From NCBI GenBank assembly GCA_937922745.1, contig CALAJO010000115.1, forward strand, positions 1 to 37,375: 37,375 nucleotides of DNA, given 5' to 3'. Position 1 is the first letter of the stretch. Each line of letters begins with the position of its first letter. The position numbers and the translations under genes are program-made. The stretch is from an uncultured cyanobacterium (GTDB lineage: Bacteria; Cyanobacteriota; Vampirovibrionia; Vampirovibrionales; JAGQHJ01). Shown here in pieces: positions 16,201-23,275 of the stretch. A model generated the notes under the pieces. The model was not told the origin of the DNA and made no database searches. It saw only the letters and a list, made by a program, of their open reading frames with translations.

Positions 16201-16900
16201 GCTGGCGGCCATCCGTCATAATGCTGAAGTAGGTTTTTAACTGCCCCTGGACTTGTATCGGCCCCACAATATCATAGGGAATCTGCTTCTGTGTGAGCTG
16301 AAAAACCTGCTGGCTCACGATGATCTGGCCGGGCGCGCCAACGGTTCGTTCTCCCACGGCGGCCATCGGGTTCCGTCCCGCAGCCGGGACAATATCCAGC
16401 CCCACGCGGATTTGCAGTTGAATCTCCTGCACGGCGATGGTCTTTTTCGCAAGGGCAATGCCAACCTTAACGGCGGTGGAAAGCGCCTTGCCCAGGTTCT
16501 CCGCCTGCCGGAAGGAGAAGAACATCACGTTCTCGCGGATGGACTCCACGGTTGCATTCTGGCTGACGAGCTGGCTTTCCAGCCGAATCATCAGGTCGCG
16601 CGTAATCCGGGTCAGGTGTTCCGGGCTTTTTAATCGCTGGGCCAATTTGTCCAGGTTCATCAACTCCACGCTGAGAACCGGATAATGGGTCAACCCGTCT
16701 ATCGCGGCCGTGTTAGCCCCTGATACGGGGCCATCCTGCTTTTCAGCGGAGGATAAATCGGTATTGCATTGGCCGCAGAATTTTTGCCCCACCAGGTTCC
16801 TGAAATTACAGACCGGGCAGTTTTGACGCAAACTGGCATTGCAAGAGGGACAGTTCAGACCGGGATTTGAAATCTGTACACCACACTGAGGACAGTGCAC
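13268..16900 (-). CDS. Large zinc-ribbon / cyclase-like / ATPase / TPR protein
   Basis: A 1210-residue multidomain protein; GTG start with AAGGAG 7 nt upstream. Two zinc ribbons come first (C3/C6-C17/C20 and C28/C31-C42/C45). A class III nucleotidyl-cyclase-like domain follows (about 73-228), ending near GERTVGAPGQIIVS. Its metal-binding aspartates are missing (SVELMNL and RENVMFFSF where D and G-D-x are expected), so it is probably non-catalytic. A linker rich in P, A and Q (about 235-280) leads to a STAND/AAA-type ATPase with Walker A GPEGIGKST (340-348) and a Walker B-like VVLVLENIEYAD (467-478). The C-terminal ~450 residues are helical TPR-like repeats. The layout recalls adenylate cyclase/ATPase signalling proteins; its partner is unknown. 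Confidence 0.88.
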   Translation of the reverse strand: MHCPQCGVQISNPGLNCPSCNASLRQNCPVCNFRNLVGQKFCGQCNTDLSSAEKQDGPVSGANTAAIDGLTHYPVLSVELMNLDKLAQRLKSPEHLTRITRDLMIRLESQLVSQNATVESIRENVMFFSFRQAENLGKALSTAVKVGIALAKKTIAVQEIQLQIRVGLDIVPAAGRNPMAAVGERTVGAPGQIIVSQQVFQLTQKQIPYDIVGPIQVQGQLKTYFSIMTDGRQPSEGLAQKAATQPRPAETQAAPQPGAAPKASAPATSAQQPSGPIERRIEPVEYPGELTYQVPDFIQPKGGLRRPNIGYQQALQAIAHDFQEVMSSEQAKGRIINLCGPEGIGKSTIISMVRAQLPEDAFIWVGGNCLEFFRNDQFPLFYWLDMLQNWLGFQLEGVHHDEGNEHLTSGLKARFGDAISPEQIDFYRTVFSLKPEAPITPDIRASLGQIIPQILNLLGAMLQVKPVVLVLENIEYADKASVELLLQLFQQGLLEARIIVLMTSPPEVQFMGAMQQAITMMPYKELVLMPVDEPTLITMAEPPLSVPWKKLPDVLRAQLLEKGSPIFLEEAFRWLHMHGGLSIHAKTGKLSPEKKLKSLTVPESTMDIIRERFEALEEPYRVTLQVASILGETFSTNTLTRLLGRLRMNQVIEAFDNVLQLLWQNGFIVPDYGNRGRFRHQMIWHVVFHSMTDDVRQNIHLLVADYLEEIRSNGVGVNPVYLANYQQRGGKLEQAIESWKQGAAWLASVGSVIGANIAMNHMQALLKEVGSPASPADQKRLYEALGILNVDMNPEYAKNLLLSGMQVQDGDSREERVEMQVLLAQAYERMGQYHHATGTVHRALEAVPKEGNELERKAIASQEVWYLFHQGSYQEAMQVYDQEVAPGIEQAQQQLWHDPALRQSFVRGELARARILLFQCRPEAFEVIDNALTQCEVYDEVVFGIQFRLTRSLGFLMKGSYEACEREMKPILAEVESLPHPAEVMAWWGLIVLFYHCDLADWENATILLPNTSYQAEQARDYLAWCICQAVSGQIAMAGGKHGDAQKQLEQAVTISAEYRMSQPALMGWRFIAENELALGNAETADEIATRAMSVAMKPQIQNKYEFYRLLLTHARILIHRRELKEAGTKLEQHWPALVKTGYTPLVAEAAYLISQLYGQLSLDVPEPHSGRYREQQQNFLQKAKVLWHDQGNKNRLATVQQADEGVVIS

Positions 16901-17061
16901 CAGTACACTCCTTTATTACGCGCAGATGGGGTGGGTGAACGGGTTGCTCAACAAACGCACTACTCACCCTATAGCTTGAGTATAGCATACCAATTCAGAA
17001 CAGACGGTTTTAGAAAGACATGAACTGAAGATATACAACGCGCTTATTTTACAGAAAGCGC

Positions 17062-17088
17062 AAAGAGCAGGCTGCATGCCTGCTCTTT
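17062..17088 (-). terminator. Hairpin terminator after the superoxide dismutase gene
   Basis: A perfect 11-bp stem AAAGAGCAGGC / GCCTGCTCTTT with a 5-nt loop, 22 bp past the sod stop. The T tract after it on the minus strand is short (GCGCTTTCTG), so efficiency is uncertain. Confidence 0.6.
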
Positions 17089-17110
17089 GAAAAACCGGGG
17101 AAGGTTGCGC

Positions 17111-17716
17111 TTACTTAAGGCGTTTTTCGACAACTTCCCAGTTGATGTTTTTGAAGAAAGCATCGATGTAGTTGGGGCGCTCGGTGGCTTTCCAATCCAC
17201 GGTGTAAGCATGCTCCCAAACATCCATAACCAGGATGGGTTGGTAGCCTGCCGGATGACCGTATTCATGGTCGGAAATCCAGAAGTTGAATAAGCGGCCG
17301 CTATTGGGATCCTGGTACAGAATGGCCCAGCCGATCCCTCTCATCGCACCGGTCTTTTTAAAGTCGGCTTCCCAGTTTTCGTAGCTGCCGAACTGCTCCT
17401 GCAGCATTTTGTACAGGCGGGAGCTGCTATTCAGTTGGCCGCCTGCGGGCTTCATGTTGTCGAAGTAGTATTCGTGCAGTACCATCCCATCGAACTCAAA
17501 ACCCCAGCGACGCTTCAGTTCGCCATACTCGGGGCTGCCCAGCTCACCGGACTCGATGAACTTCCAGATTTTCTCGTTCAAGATGTTGGTATTGTTAACA
17601 TATCCCTGGTAGAGCTTGAAGTGGACTTCGAGCTGCTCCTTGGAAATACCGTCCAGGCCGCCTTCAATGGCCGGGAATGTGCGGGCCTGATATTTTTCCA
17701 TCATGGCTGCGGGCAT
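17111..17716 (-). CDS. sodB: Superoxide dismutase, Fe/Mn family
   Basis: A 201-residue enzyme converting superoxide to peroxide and oxygen. All four metal ligands are in their family contexts: H32 (EVHFKLYQGYV), H81 (LHEYYFDNMKP), D165 and H169 (VMDVWEHAY). No signal peptide, so cytoplasmic. Iron or manganese preference cannot be decided by eye; the sequence is somewhat divergent around the first two histidines. GAGGAGG lies 7 nt before the ATG. An inverted-repeat array lies upstream (17766-17807), and a hairpin terminator follows, so it appears to be monocistronic. Confidence 0.96.
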   Translation of the reverse strand: MPAAMMEKYQARTFPAIEGGLDGISKEQLEVHFKLYQGYVNNTNILNEKIWKFIESGELGSPEYGELKRRWGFEFDGMVLHEYYFDNMKPAGGQLNSSSRLYKMLQEQFGSYENWEADFKKTGAMRGIGWAILYQDPNSGRLFNFWISDHEYGHPAGYQPILVMDVWEHAYTVDWKATERPNYIDAFFKNINWEVVEKRLK

Positions 17717-17765
17717 GTAATGACCTCCTCTTTACAAAAACAATTTGACTGAGACGCAAAATGTT

Positions 17766-17807
17766 CGCTTAATGGGTAATTAAACCCACCCTGAGCTTGC
17801 TTAAGCG
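17766..17807. promoter_or_regulatory. Nested inverted repeats upstream of sodB
   Basis: Outer arms CGCTTAA (17766-17772) and TTAAGCG (17801-17807) enclose an inner pair TGGGT / ACCCA spaced by six bases. They lie 50-90 bp upstream of the sodB start, in the gap between sodB and the 3' end of the FliO-like gene. They could be an operator or a terminator for the FliO-like transcript; no T tract supports the latter. Confidence 0.3.
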
Positions 17808-17909
17808 ACTCTCCCTACAGATATCCTGCTTTTCAGGGCATGCACACTATATCATAAACACGGCCAAAATAAGCCTGTCCGCGCAAAATGTCGCTATTCA
17901 GCAAATAAC

Positions 17910-19031
17910 TTAGTGCGAAGTGGGAGGAAAGTGATCCTCGTAGTCATCCAGCAAAACCACTTCTTCCCGATCCGGCAGCGTCGGCGTGACATGCCCACCA
18001 ACAGGCCGATTAGACCGCGTGAGGTACTTTTCGTAAACGGCGCGTATTTCGGAAGGCTTGCTATCCTCGTTTCCCTTGGTTTCGATTGCGCCACTGCCGT
18101 CGTTAAAATTCTGATCGGGGTTCATCTCGGACAGCAGGGTCATTTGCTGGGCAGTGGAGCCGATAACCAGTTGCCGATTCCCGATTTGCACCACATGGAT
18201 TTCCTTGTTAGGGCTTAACCGCGTGCGCGAAATGACCTGGGGCTTGACGTCCGGCTTATGCCCAGTCCCTAATAGCGCGCCCATCAGGGAAGTCCGACTT
18301 TTATTGGAGGCTTCCAGATCCTGCGCGGTCAGCTTTTGAGAAGGTGCGGCGCTGGCATTGCGATAGCCTAGCATATCCTTTAACTTGGGAAGGAGATATT
18401 TGGCCGTCAGGAAGATGAGGCCCAGGATAATGCTGAGGCCGCCCAGCACCTGGAGCAGGTATCCCGCAGATGTAAAGCGTCCGCGCTCCTCACGGTTCCG
18501 GCGGTAAACTTCTTCCAGCGTTTTCGCCGAGGCGGCATCCGCTTCCTCGTCCCGAATCAATGGCACGTCAGGACTGTCAATCTGAGGCTCATCCATAACG
18601 GGCATTTCTTCGCCGGGTTTTCCGATGACGGCATGCTGCGGTTGGGTTGCCGCGCCTGATGGTTGTTTGGGCCGCAGTTCCAGGGAGGACGTTGAACCTC
18701 CCGGCGGCGTCTGCTGCGGTTGGGCACTGTCGCCAGAAGGCCCGGTCTGACTGGAAGCAGGCTGTTGCTGCATGTTGGACGCCCCTCGCGGCACCTGGCC
18801 CTGATTTGAACTTTGCACCAGCGTATTTGGGGAAGGTGGCACAGGGGGCTTTAATGTCGGGAGCGGAGCCGCTTCCGGCATAATGGCATGGGTATTCTTA
18901 AAGCTGGTTTGCCCGGCGCTAGGCGGCGTTTGCTTGGCCTGTTGCGCCCACACAGGAGAAACACTGATAATGCTGATGGCGAAAAACGCCAATAGCCTGG
19001 TTTGGGATACACGCGCTACACTCAACACCAT
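17910..19031 (-). CDS. fliO: FliO-like flagellar biosynthesis protein
   Basis: About 373 residues from the ATG at 19031, which has AAGGAA 5 nt upstream. The longer frame from 19082 would begin inside the promoter. A signal peptide (ending near VWAQQ) leads into a ~140-residue region rich in P, Q, S and G. A membrane helix follows (YLLQVLGGLSIILGLIFLTA), then the FliO cytoplasmic domain with LSPNKEIHVVQIGNRQLVIG. FliO helps assemble the flagellar export gate. It is long for the family because of the low-complexity extracytoplasmic part, and no fliP, fliQ or fliR is adjacent. It lies beside cheD and an HDOD gene, which fits a motility context. Confidence 0.75.
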   Translation of the reverse strand: MVLSVARVSQTRLLAFFAISIISVSPVWAQQAKQTPPSAGQTSFKNTHAIMPEAAPLPTLKPPVPPSPNTLVQSSNQGQVPRGASNMQQQPASSQTGPSGDSAQPQQTPPGGSTSSLELRPKQPSGAATQPQHAVIGKPGEEMPVMDEPQIDSPDVPLIRDEEADAASAKTLEEVYRRNREERGRFTSAGYLLQVLGGLSIILGLIFLTAKYLLPKLKDMLGYRNASAAPSQKLTAQDLEASNKSRTSLMGALLGTGHKPDVKPQVISRTRLSPNKEIHVVQIGNRQLVIGSTAQQMTLLSEMNPDQNFNDGSGAIETKGNEDSKPSEIRAVYEKYLTRSNRPVGGHVTPTLPDREEVVLLDDYEDHFPPTSH

Positions 19032-19058
19032 GATAATTCCTTGATCTCTCGGAATCAT

Positions 19059-19087
19059 ATTATATCGCACAAACAAGCGCATGTTAA
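19059..19087 (-). promoter_or_regulatory. Sigma70-type promoter for the fliO-like gene
   Basis: On the minus strand TTAACA (19082-19087), exactly 17 bp, and perfect TATAAT (19059-19064). The transcription start is expected near 19052, giving a 20-nt leader containing AAGGAA. This supports the start at 19031. Confidence 0.65.
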
Positions 19088-19148
19088 ACCCGGCCTATAT
19101 CCAGCCAGCACAGTAAACCGTTCTTACTATAAGGAGACGAGATTGGCA

Positions 19149-19655
19149 CTAAATATAACGGGGATTTTCACCAGGGTGGTAGACTTGGACAAAACCGCGT
19201 TCCATGTCTAAAACCACTGTGCGGGGTTTGTTGCCGCCAGTTTCAGTCTTCTCCACCTGAATGCCCTCGCGCGTGAGGATGGTGCGGGCGGTAATGGCGT
19301 TACGCGTGCCGATGTTCAACAGGTTGCCGCTGCCGCCGCCAAAGTTAAACAGCTGGGAGCCGCCGACTATCTTGACGCTGGCCTGACCTTTGGCGAGTCC
19401 TTTTGCGACCAGGTCCTCGATAAACTGCGGAAGCCCCAGATCGACATATTTCAATGGCGAATCCCCGGGGCTGGCGGCCATTTTGCTATCGGGCGCCGCC
19501 ATGTGGATCATCCCGCCCAGGCCGTTTTGCGGATCGTAAACGACCACCACGATGCTGCTGGCCACGCGGGTTGCCTTGATAATGTCCTGCTGGTTTTTGC
19601 TGATATGCATCTGCCCGGTTGAAATGACCGTTTCCTTACGGGTCTGGAGCGCCAT
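19149..19655 (-). CDS. cheD: CheD-like protein lacking the catalytic cysteine
   Basis: A 168-residue member of the CheD chemoreceptor deamidase family. The fold-defining segments are present: DPQNGLGGMIHMAAPDS (compare D-P-x-x-x-V-G-A-M-A-H-x-M-L-P in known CheD) with the catalytic-site H51, and KIVGGSQLFNFGG-x-x-G-N-L-L-N-I-G-T-R-N near 95-118. At the active-site position, where CheD has G-S-C, this protein has A-S-S (S34, AGC codon), so glutamine deamidase activity is doubtful. It may act by binding receptors or a CheC-like partner. It starts 3 bp after the stop of the HDOD gene and is almost certainly co-translated with it. Confidence 0.88.
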   Translation of the reverse strand: MALQTRKETVISTGQMHISKNQQDIIKATRVASSIVVVVYDPQNGLGGMIHMAAPDSKMAASPGDSPLKYVDLGLPQFIEDLVAKGLAKGQASVKIVGGSQLFNFGGGSGNLLNIGTRNAITARTILTREGIQVEKTETGGNKPRTVVLDMERGFVQVYHPGENPRYI

Positions 19656-19658
19656 AGG

Positions 19659-20555
19659 TTAACGCGCCCCCGACGAGGAGAAGGATTCGGACATGGAGTT
19701 GATTTCCCCTTCCAGGCTGAACAGCTCCACGTAAAGGCCTTCCATGGCCGCGCCATCCTGTGGAAGTCCCAGCGTCGCAAACACACTGTTATCCAGGGAA
19801 TACATCAATCCATCCAGCCCCACGCCTGTGCCGGTCATCATCGTAAAGATTTCCGCAAGATGCACGATGGAAACCAGCTTGCGATCCTCCGGCGGCGTAT
19901 CGCCCGGCAAATGGGACGGATGATGGTGAAATTCAATCGTGCGAAGCAGGGAATCCGGCAGGTTCCATTTTTCCGCCAGCTTAGCCCCGATAAACGTATG
20001 GCTCACGCCGACAACCTGTTCCTCCGCTTCCGCAAAGGAGCATTTGTTTTCGCGCGCGGTTGTCTCCAGCAGATCGCCTTTGCCTTTGATATAGTTTTCC
20101 AGGGCAATTTTGCCGATATCGCGGAGCAGGGCGGCGATAAACACCAATTCCTTGTCTTTAAAGCTGACCTTGTTGGCAATGTAACGGGCATACGCGGCGC
20201 AGGCCAGCGCATTATCCCATAGTTCGCCCTTTTCCAAAGCGTACCCTTCCACCGGCCGATTAAGGAAACTGTGCGTAATAATGGTAAAGATAATCTGCTT
20301 GAGTTCTTTATACCCTAAGATAGAAACTGCCTCGCTGATCGTCCCAATCTTTCTGGAAAAGCCGTATTCGGCAGAGTTACAGAGTTTTAACACCTTGGAT
20401 GTCAGCGACGGATCCTGCGTGATGACTTTGGCCAGGTCTTGCGCGGCCGTGTCCGGGTCGTCCAAAAGTTTGTTGACTTCCAGCGCAACGGCTGGAAGCT
20501 CCGGTAAATTCTCCAGGCAGGACAGGATTTCTTCGATAACGGCGGGAGATGCCAT
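19659..20555 (-). CDS. HDOD-domain protein
   Basis: A 298-residue protein whose first ~210 residues form an HDOD domain: LPELPAVALEVNKLLDDPDT, then DPSLTSKVLKLCNSAEYGF, ISEAVSILGYKELKQII and the position of the HD signature. The HD motif itself reads LLRDIGK, with Arg for the metal-binding His, which is common in HDOD proteins and indicates no phosphodiesterase activity. The C-terminal region (about 215-298) contains EFHHHPSHLPGD and ends in a serine-rich tail. HDOD proteins act as regulatory scaffolds in motility and signalling; pairing with cheD supports a chemotaxis role. Confidence 0.9.
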   Translation of the reverse strand: MASPAVIEEILSCLENLPELPAVALEVNKLLDDPDTAAQDLAKVITQDPSLTSKVLKLCNSAEYGFSRKIGTISEAVSILGYKELKQIIFTIITHSFLNRPVEGYALEKGELWDNALACAAYARYIANKVSFKDKELVFIAALLRDIGKIALENYIKGKGDLLETTARENKCSFAEAEEQVVGVSHTFIGAKLAEKWNLPDSLLRTIEFHHHPSHLPGDTPPEDRKLVSIVHLAEIFTMMTGTGVGLDGLMYSLDNSVFATLGLPQDGAAMEGLYVELFSLEGEINSMSESFSSSGAR

Positions 20556-20571
20556 GCACCATCCTTACGGG

Positions 20572-20600
20572 CTTATCTCATTACAACTGGATTGTGCCAA
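20572..20600 (-). promoter_or_regulatory. Putative promoter for the HDOD-cheD operon
   Basis: Minus strand TTGGCA (20595-20600), 17 bp, GATAAG (20572-20577). The leader to the ATG at 20555 would be only about 10 nt, which lowers confidence. Confidence 0.35.
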
Positions 20601-20709
20601 AGGGCCAACGGAATGCCTTCAGACTTCCTGATATTTTTATACCATTATTTCGCGCGCAATAATCATTTGCGCCCGCAATCTCTACTAAACGGTGGGGATA
20701 AACGGGGAT

Positions 20710-20738
20710 TTTACCTGCGCGCCCTCATTGGTTACAAT
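20710..20738 (+). promoter_or_regulatory. Putative promoter for the DUF881 gene
   Basis: TTTACC (20710-20715), 17 bp, TACAAT (20733-20738). The start is predicted near 20745, followed by CGCAGGG and the ATG at 20764. Confidence 0.45.
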
Positions 20739-20763
20739 GGTGTTAACAATTCGCGCAGGGTAA

Positions 20764-21477
20764 ATGGCTTTGGACAATAAACTGTTTCTCAATACGTTTT
20801 TCGGTTTCCTCTTCCTGATATTTTTCGGGTTTGGATTGTTCGGCGCCAAGTATTATGCCGCTAACGAAGTCCGGTTTGCCAATTCCCGCTATTCCACGTC
20901 GGAAATCATCCGTACGCGGGCGCTGTCCGACCGACTCTCCCAATTGGAGTTACAGAACGTAGCCCTGGAGTCTCAGATTGCCGAGCTGAACCTGAAAGCC
21001 GACAATCTGGGAACGGCGCAACGCACCAGCGCAAAAGATAGTACCGAAGCCAGGAAACTGGCGCGCTTTATCGGCTTGCAGGAGCAGGTTGGCCCCGGCC
21101 TGGAGATTGTCGTCAAGGACAGCGCCAAACCTTTGCTTCTGGGAGACAACCCCAATACCGGGATTGTCCATAACACCGACCTGGTACAGATTGTGAATGA
21201 TTTACGCGCGGCAAAGGCCACGGCCATTTCCATCAACAACCAGCCTGTGGTCAACAGTTCGGGCATCTCCTGCTCCGGCCCGATTATTATGCTTAACGGC
21301 ACGCGCATCACCTCCCCTTTTAGCATCAAGGCCATCGGTAACGCCCGCGAAATGTCCAGCTACCTGCTGAAGAAGGACAGTTTCATCAACGAGCTGAAGG
21401 AGTACGGCATCAGCGTGACGATTACGCCCAAGACCGTGCAGATTCCGGCATACTCGCGGGAAATGGCCGGCTTATAA
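20764..21477 (+). CDS. DUF881 family membrane-anchored protein
   Basis: A 237-residue protein: N-terminal membrane helix (about residues 8-28, phenylalanine- and leucine-rich), a coiled coil (about 50-85, LSQLELQNVALESQIAEL), then the DUF881 globular domain. The domain shows GPGLEIVVKDS, VHNTDLVQIVNDLRAAKATAISIN, the GPIIMLNGTRIT segment and a final strand near ISVTITPK. In Bacillus, related YlxW/YlxX proteins are encoded just upstream of ftsA-ftsZ together with sbp; the same arrangement is seen here without ftsA. A division- or envelope-related role is therefore likely but unproven. Confidence 0.88.
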   Translation: MALDNKLFLNTFFGFLFLIFFGFGLFGAKYYAANEVRFANSRYSTSEIIRTRALSDRLSQLELQNVALESQIAELNLKADNLGTAQRTSAKDSTEARKLARFIGLQEQVGPGLEIVVKDSAKPLLLGDNPNTGIVHNTDLVQIVNDLRAAKATAISINNQPVVNSSGISCSGPIIMLNGTRITSPFSIKAIGNAREMSSYLLKKDSFINELKEYGISVTITPKTVQIPAYSREMAGL

Positions 21478-21484
21478 ATACTCG

Positions 21485-21514
21485 TTGCCAATTGCATGAC
21501 CCACCCCCTATAAT
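21485..21514 (+). promoter_or_regulatory. Promoter placing transcription start at the sbp ATG
   Basis: TTGCCA (21485-21490), 18 bp, perfect TATAAT (21509-21514). The expected start falls at about 21521, the A of the sbp start codon, so a leaderless mRNA is predicted. No ribosome-binding site precedes that ATG (TAATCAGCGT). Confidence 0.5.
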
Positions 21515-21520
21515 CAGCGT

Positions 21521-21877
21521 ATGAAATTGCTCTGGTTTTTTTTACTGCCCATTTTAGGCCTCGCGCTTGGCGTGTTTGTGGCCAACAGCCTTTCGGTCTC
21601 CATCAGCGAGGATCTGTCGGTCTTTCTTGCGGTTGGCCTTATCCTTACGCTGGATTTGATGGTAGAAGGCACGTCGCAGTACTTGGGCGGCAAGTTCAGC
21701 TTGCGCTCCATGCTTTTAACCTATTTCTTCAATTTGCTCTTTGCCTATTTCCTGCTCTCCATCGGCAACCTGATGCGGGTGGATCTGTATATTGCCCTGT
21801 TTATTGTCTTTGGGATCAAATTGTTTAGTAATCTTGCTTACATTTCTCAAAAGTTCTTTTCAAAGCTCCAGTTTTAA
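21521..21877 (+). CDS. sbp: DUF1290 small basic protein (Sbp)
   Basis: A 118-residue integral membrane protein with about four hydrophobic helices: LLWFFLLPILGLALGVFVA, a segment from about 32 to 47, LLTYFFNLLFAYFLLSIGN and LYIALFIVFGIKLF. The DUF1290 hallmarks are the first helix, LTLDLMVEGTSQYLGGKF in the middle and the lysine-rich C-terminus. In Firmicutes and some other phyla Sbp is encoded near ftsZ together with DUF881 proteins. Its function is not established. It probably has its own promoter and no Shine-Dalgarno sequence. Confidence 0.88.
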   Translation: MKLLWFFLLPILGLALGVFVANSLSVSISEDLSVFLAVGLILTLDLMVEGTSQYLGGKFSLRSMLLTYFFNLLFAYFLLSIGNLMRVDLYIALFIVFGIKLFSNLAYISQKFFSKLQF

Positions 21878-21967
21878 TGAATAATAGGGCGAAAGATCCG
21901 AACCGGCTCATGCGATTGAATCGCGCTGAGAGGCTAGAAGAATTAAGAAGCAAAGGGGCTCGATTTT

Positions 21968-23248
21968 ATGGAACATTTCGAAGAGCATCAGTCCGAGCAT
22001 CAGGGGCATAACGAGAATTCACTCTTCAGAACGCTTAACACCGCCAGTCATCCTACACCCGGACACGCAAAAGCGGTCATCAAGGTTGTTGGTGTCGGTG
22101 GCGGCGGAAGCAATGCCGTTAACCGGATGATTGCCAGCGGAATGACCGGAATCGACTTTTGGGTGATGAACACCGATAACCAGGTTCTGGAAAATGCCAG
22201 CACGCCGCATCAGGTTCAGCTGGGCCAAAAAATCACCCGCGGCTTGGGCGCCGGCGGAAACCCCGCGATTGGGCAAAAAGCCGCCGAGGAAAGCCGTGAC
22301 GATATTATGGCCGCGCTGGAAGGGGCGGACATGGTGTTTATTACAGCCGGCATGGGCGGTGGAACCGGCACGGGCGCAGCGGCCATCGTGGCTGAGATTG
22401 CCCGCGACCTGGGCGCTTTGACCGTCGGCGTCGTGACCAAGCCCTTTACCTTCGAAGGCCGCCGCCGCCAGCAACAAGCTATGCAAGGCCTGGAGTCCTT
22501 AAAGGAGGCCGTTGACACCCTGATTGTTATCCCCAATGACAAGTTGCTTGAGGTCGTCGAGCGTCGCACCTCCATGCAGGAAGCCTTCCGCATTGCGGAT
22601 GATGTCCTTCAGCGTGGTGTGCAGGGGATTTCCAACATTATTACCGTTCCTGGCCTCATCAACGTGGACTTTGCGGACGTGAAAGCCATTATGAGCATGG
22701 CGGGTTCCGCGATTATGGGTATCGGCGTGGGCATTGGCGAAGGCCGTGCGCTTGAAGCCGCCCGGATGGCCGTTAACTCGCCGTTGCTGGAAACCTCCAT
22801 CGAAGGCGCAAGCGGTGTCATCTTCAACGTCACCGGCGGTGCGGACATGACGCTCCACGAGGTGAACGAAGCCGCCGAAGTGATTTACGAAGCCGTTGAC
22901 AAGGATGCCAACATCATCTTCGGCGCCGTGATTGATGAGCGGATCCAGGGCGAAATCCAGATTACGGTGATTGCCACCGGTTTCGAACTGAAAAGCCGTG
23001 GCGGCGCAAAGCAGGAGCAGGGCATTTCTATTCCCTTCCAGTCCCCGGTATGGTCTACCGGCCTGGGCACCATAACGGAAACCATGGAGCGGACCGCGAC
23101 CCAACCGGCAAGCGCATCCCCCCTGTTTAACGTAAAGACGGAGAAGCCCTCCTATAACAAGGAACAATCCTCCTCAATCCAGGAAGCCGCCCGCAAGCTG
23201 CTGGATTTGCCGGATTTCCTGGGTGGAACCCGCAAAAACAACAAGTAG
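21968..23248 (+). CDS. ftsZ: Cell division GTPase FtsZ
   Basis: A 426-residue tubulin homologue that forms the Z ring. Start at the ATG with AAAGGGG upstream. A ~34-residue variable N-terminus, rich in H and E, precedes the core. GTP-binding segments are [13 protein letters not shown] (42-54), NTDNQ (68-72), [12 protein letters not shown] (127-138) and the T7 loop NVDFADV, which supplies the catalytic aspartate. After a short linker the protein ends in the conserved tail DLPDFLGG, which binds FtsA/ZipA-type anchors. No ftsA or ftsQ is next to it; DUF881 and Sbp precede it and mtnA follows. Confidence 0.98.
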   Translation: MEHFEEHQSEHQGHNENSLFRTLNTASHPTPGHAKAVIKVVGVGGGGSNAVNRMIASGMTGIDFWVMNTDNQVLENASTPHQVQLGQKITRGLGAGGNPAIGQKAAEESRDDIMAALEGADMVFITAGMGGGTGTGAAAIVAEIARDLGALTVGVVTKPFTFEGRRRQQQAMQGLESLKEAVDTLIVIPNDKLLEVVERRTSMQEAFRIADDVLQRGVQGISNIITVPGLINVDFADVKAIMSMAGSAIMGIGVGIGEGRALEAARMAVNSPLLETSIEGASGVIFNVTGGADMTLHEVNEAAEVIYEAVDKDANIIFGAVIDERIQGEIQITVIATGFELKSRGGAKQEQGISIPFQSPVWSTGLGTITETMERTATQPASASPLFNVKTEKPSYNKEQSSSIQEAARKLLDLPDFLGGTRKNNK

Positions 23249-23275
23249 GCAACGTTGAGGTAATCATCCCGAAAA

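Noticed and set aside
17731-17759. TTGCGT-N17-TGTAAA as the sodB promoter (minus strand)
   Set aside because: The transcription start would fall inside the GAGGAGG ribosome-binding site, so it could not serve translation.
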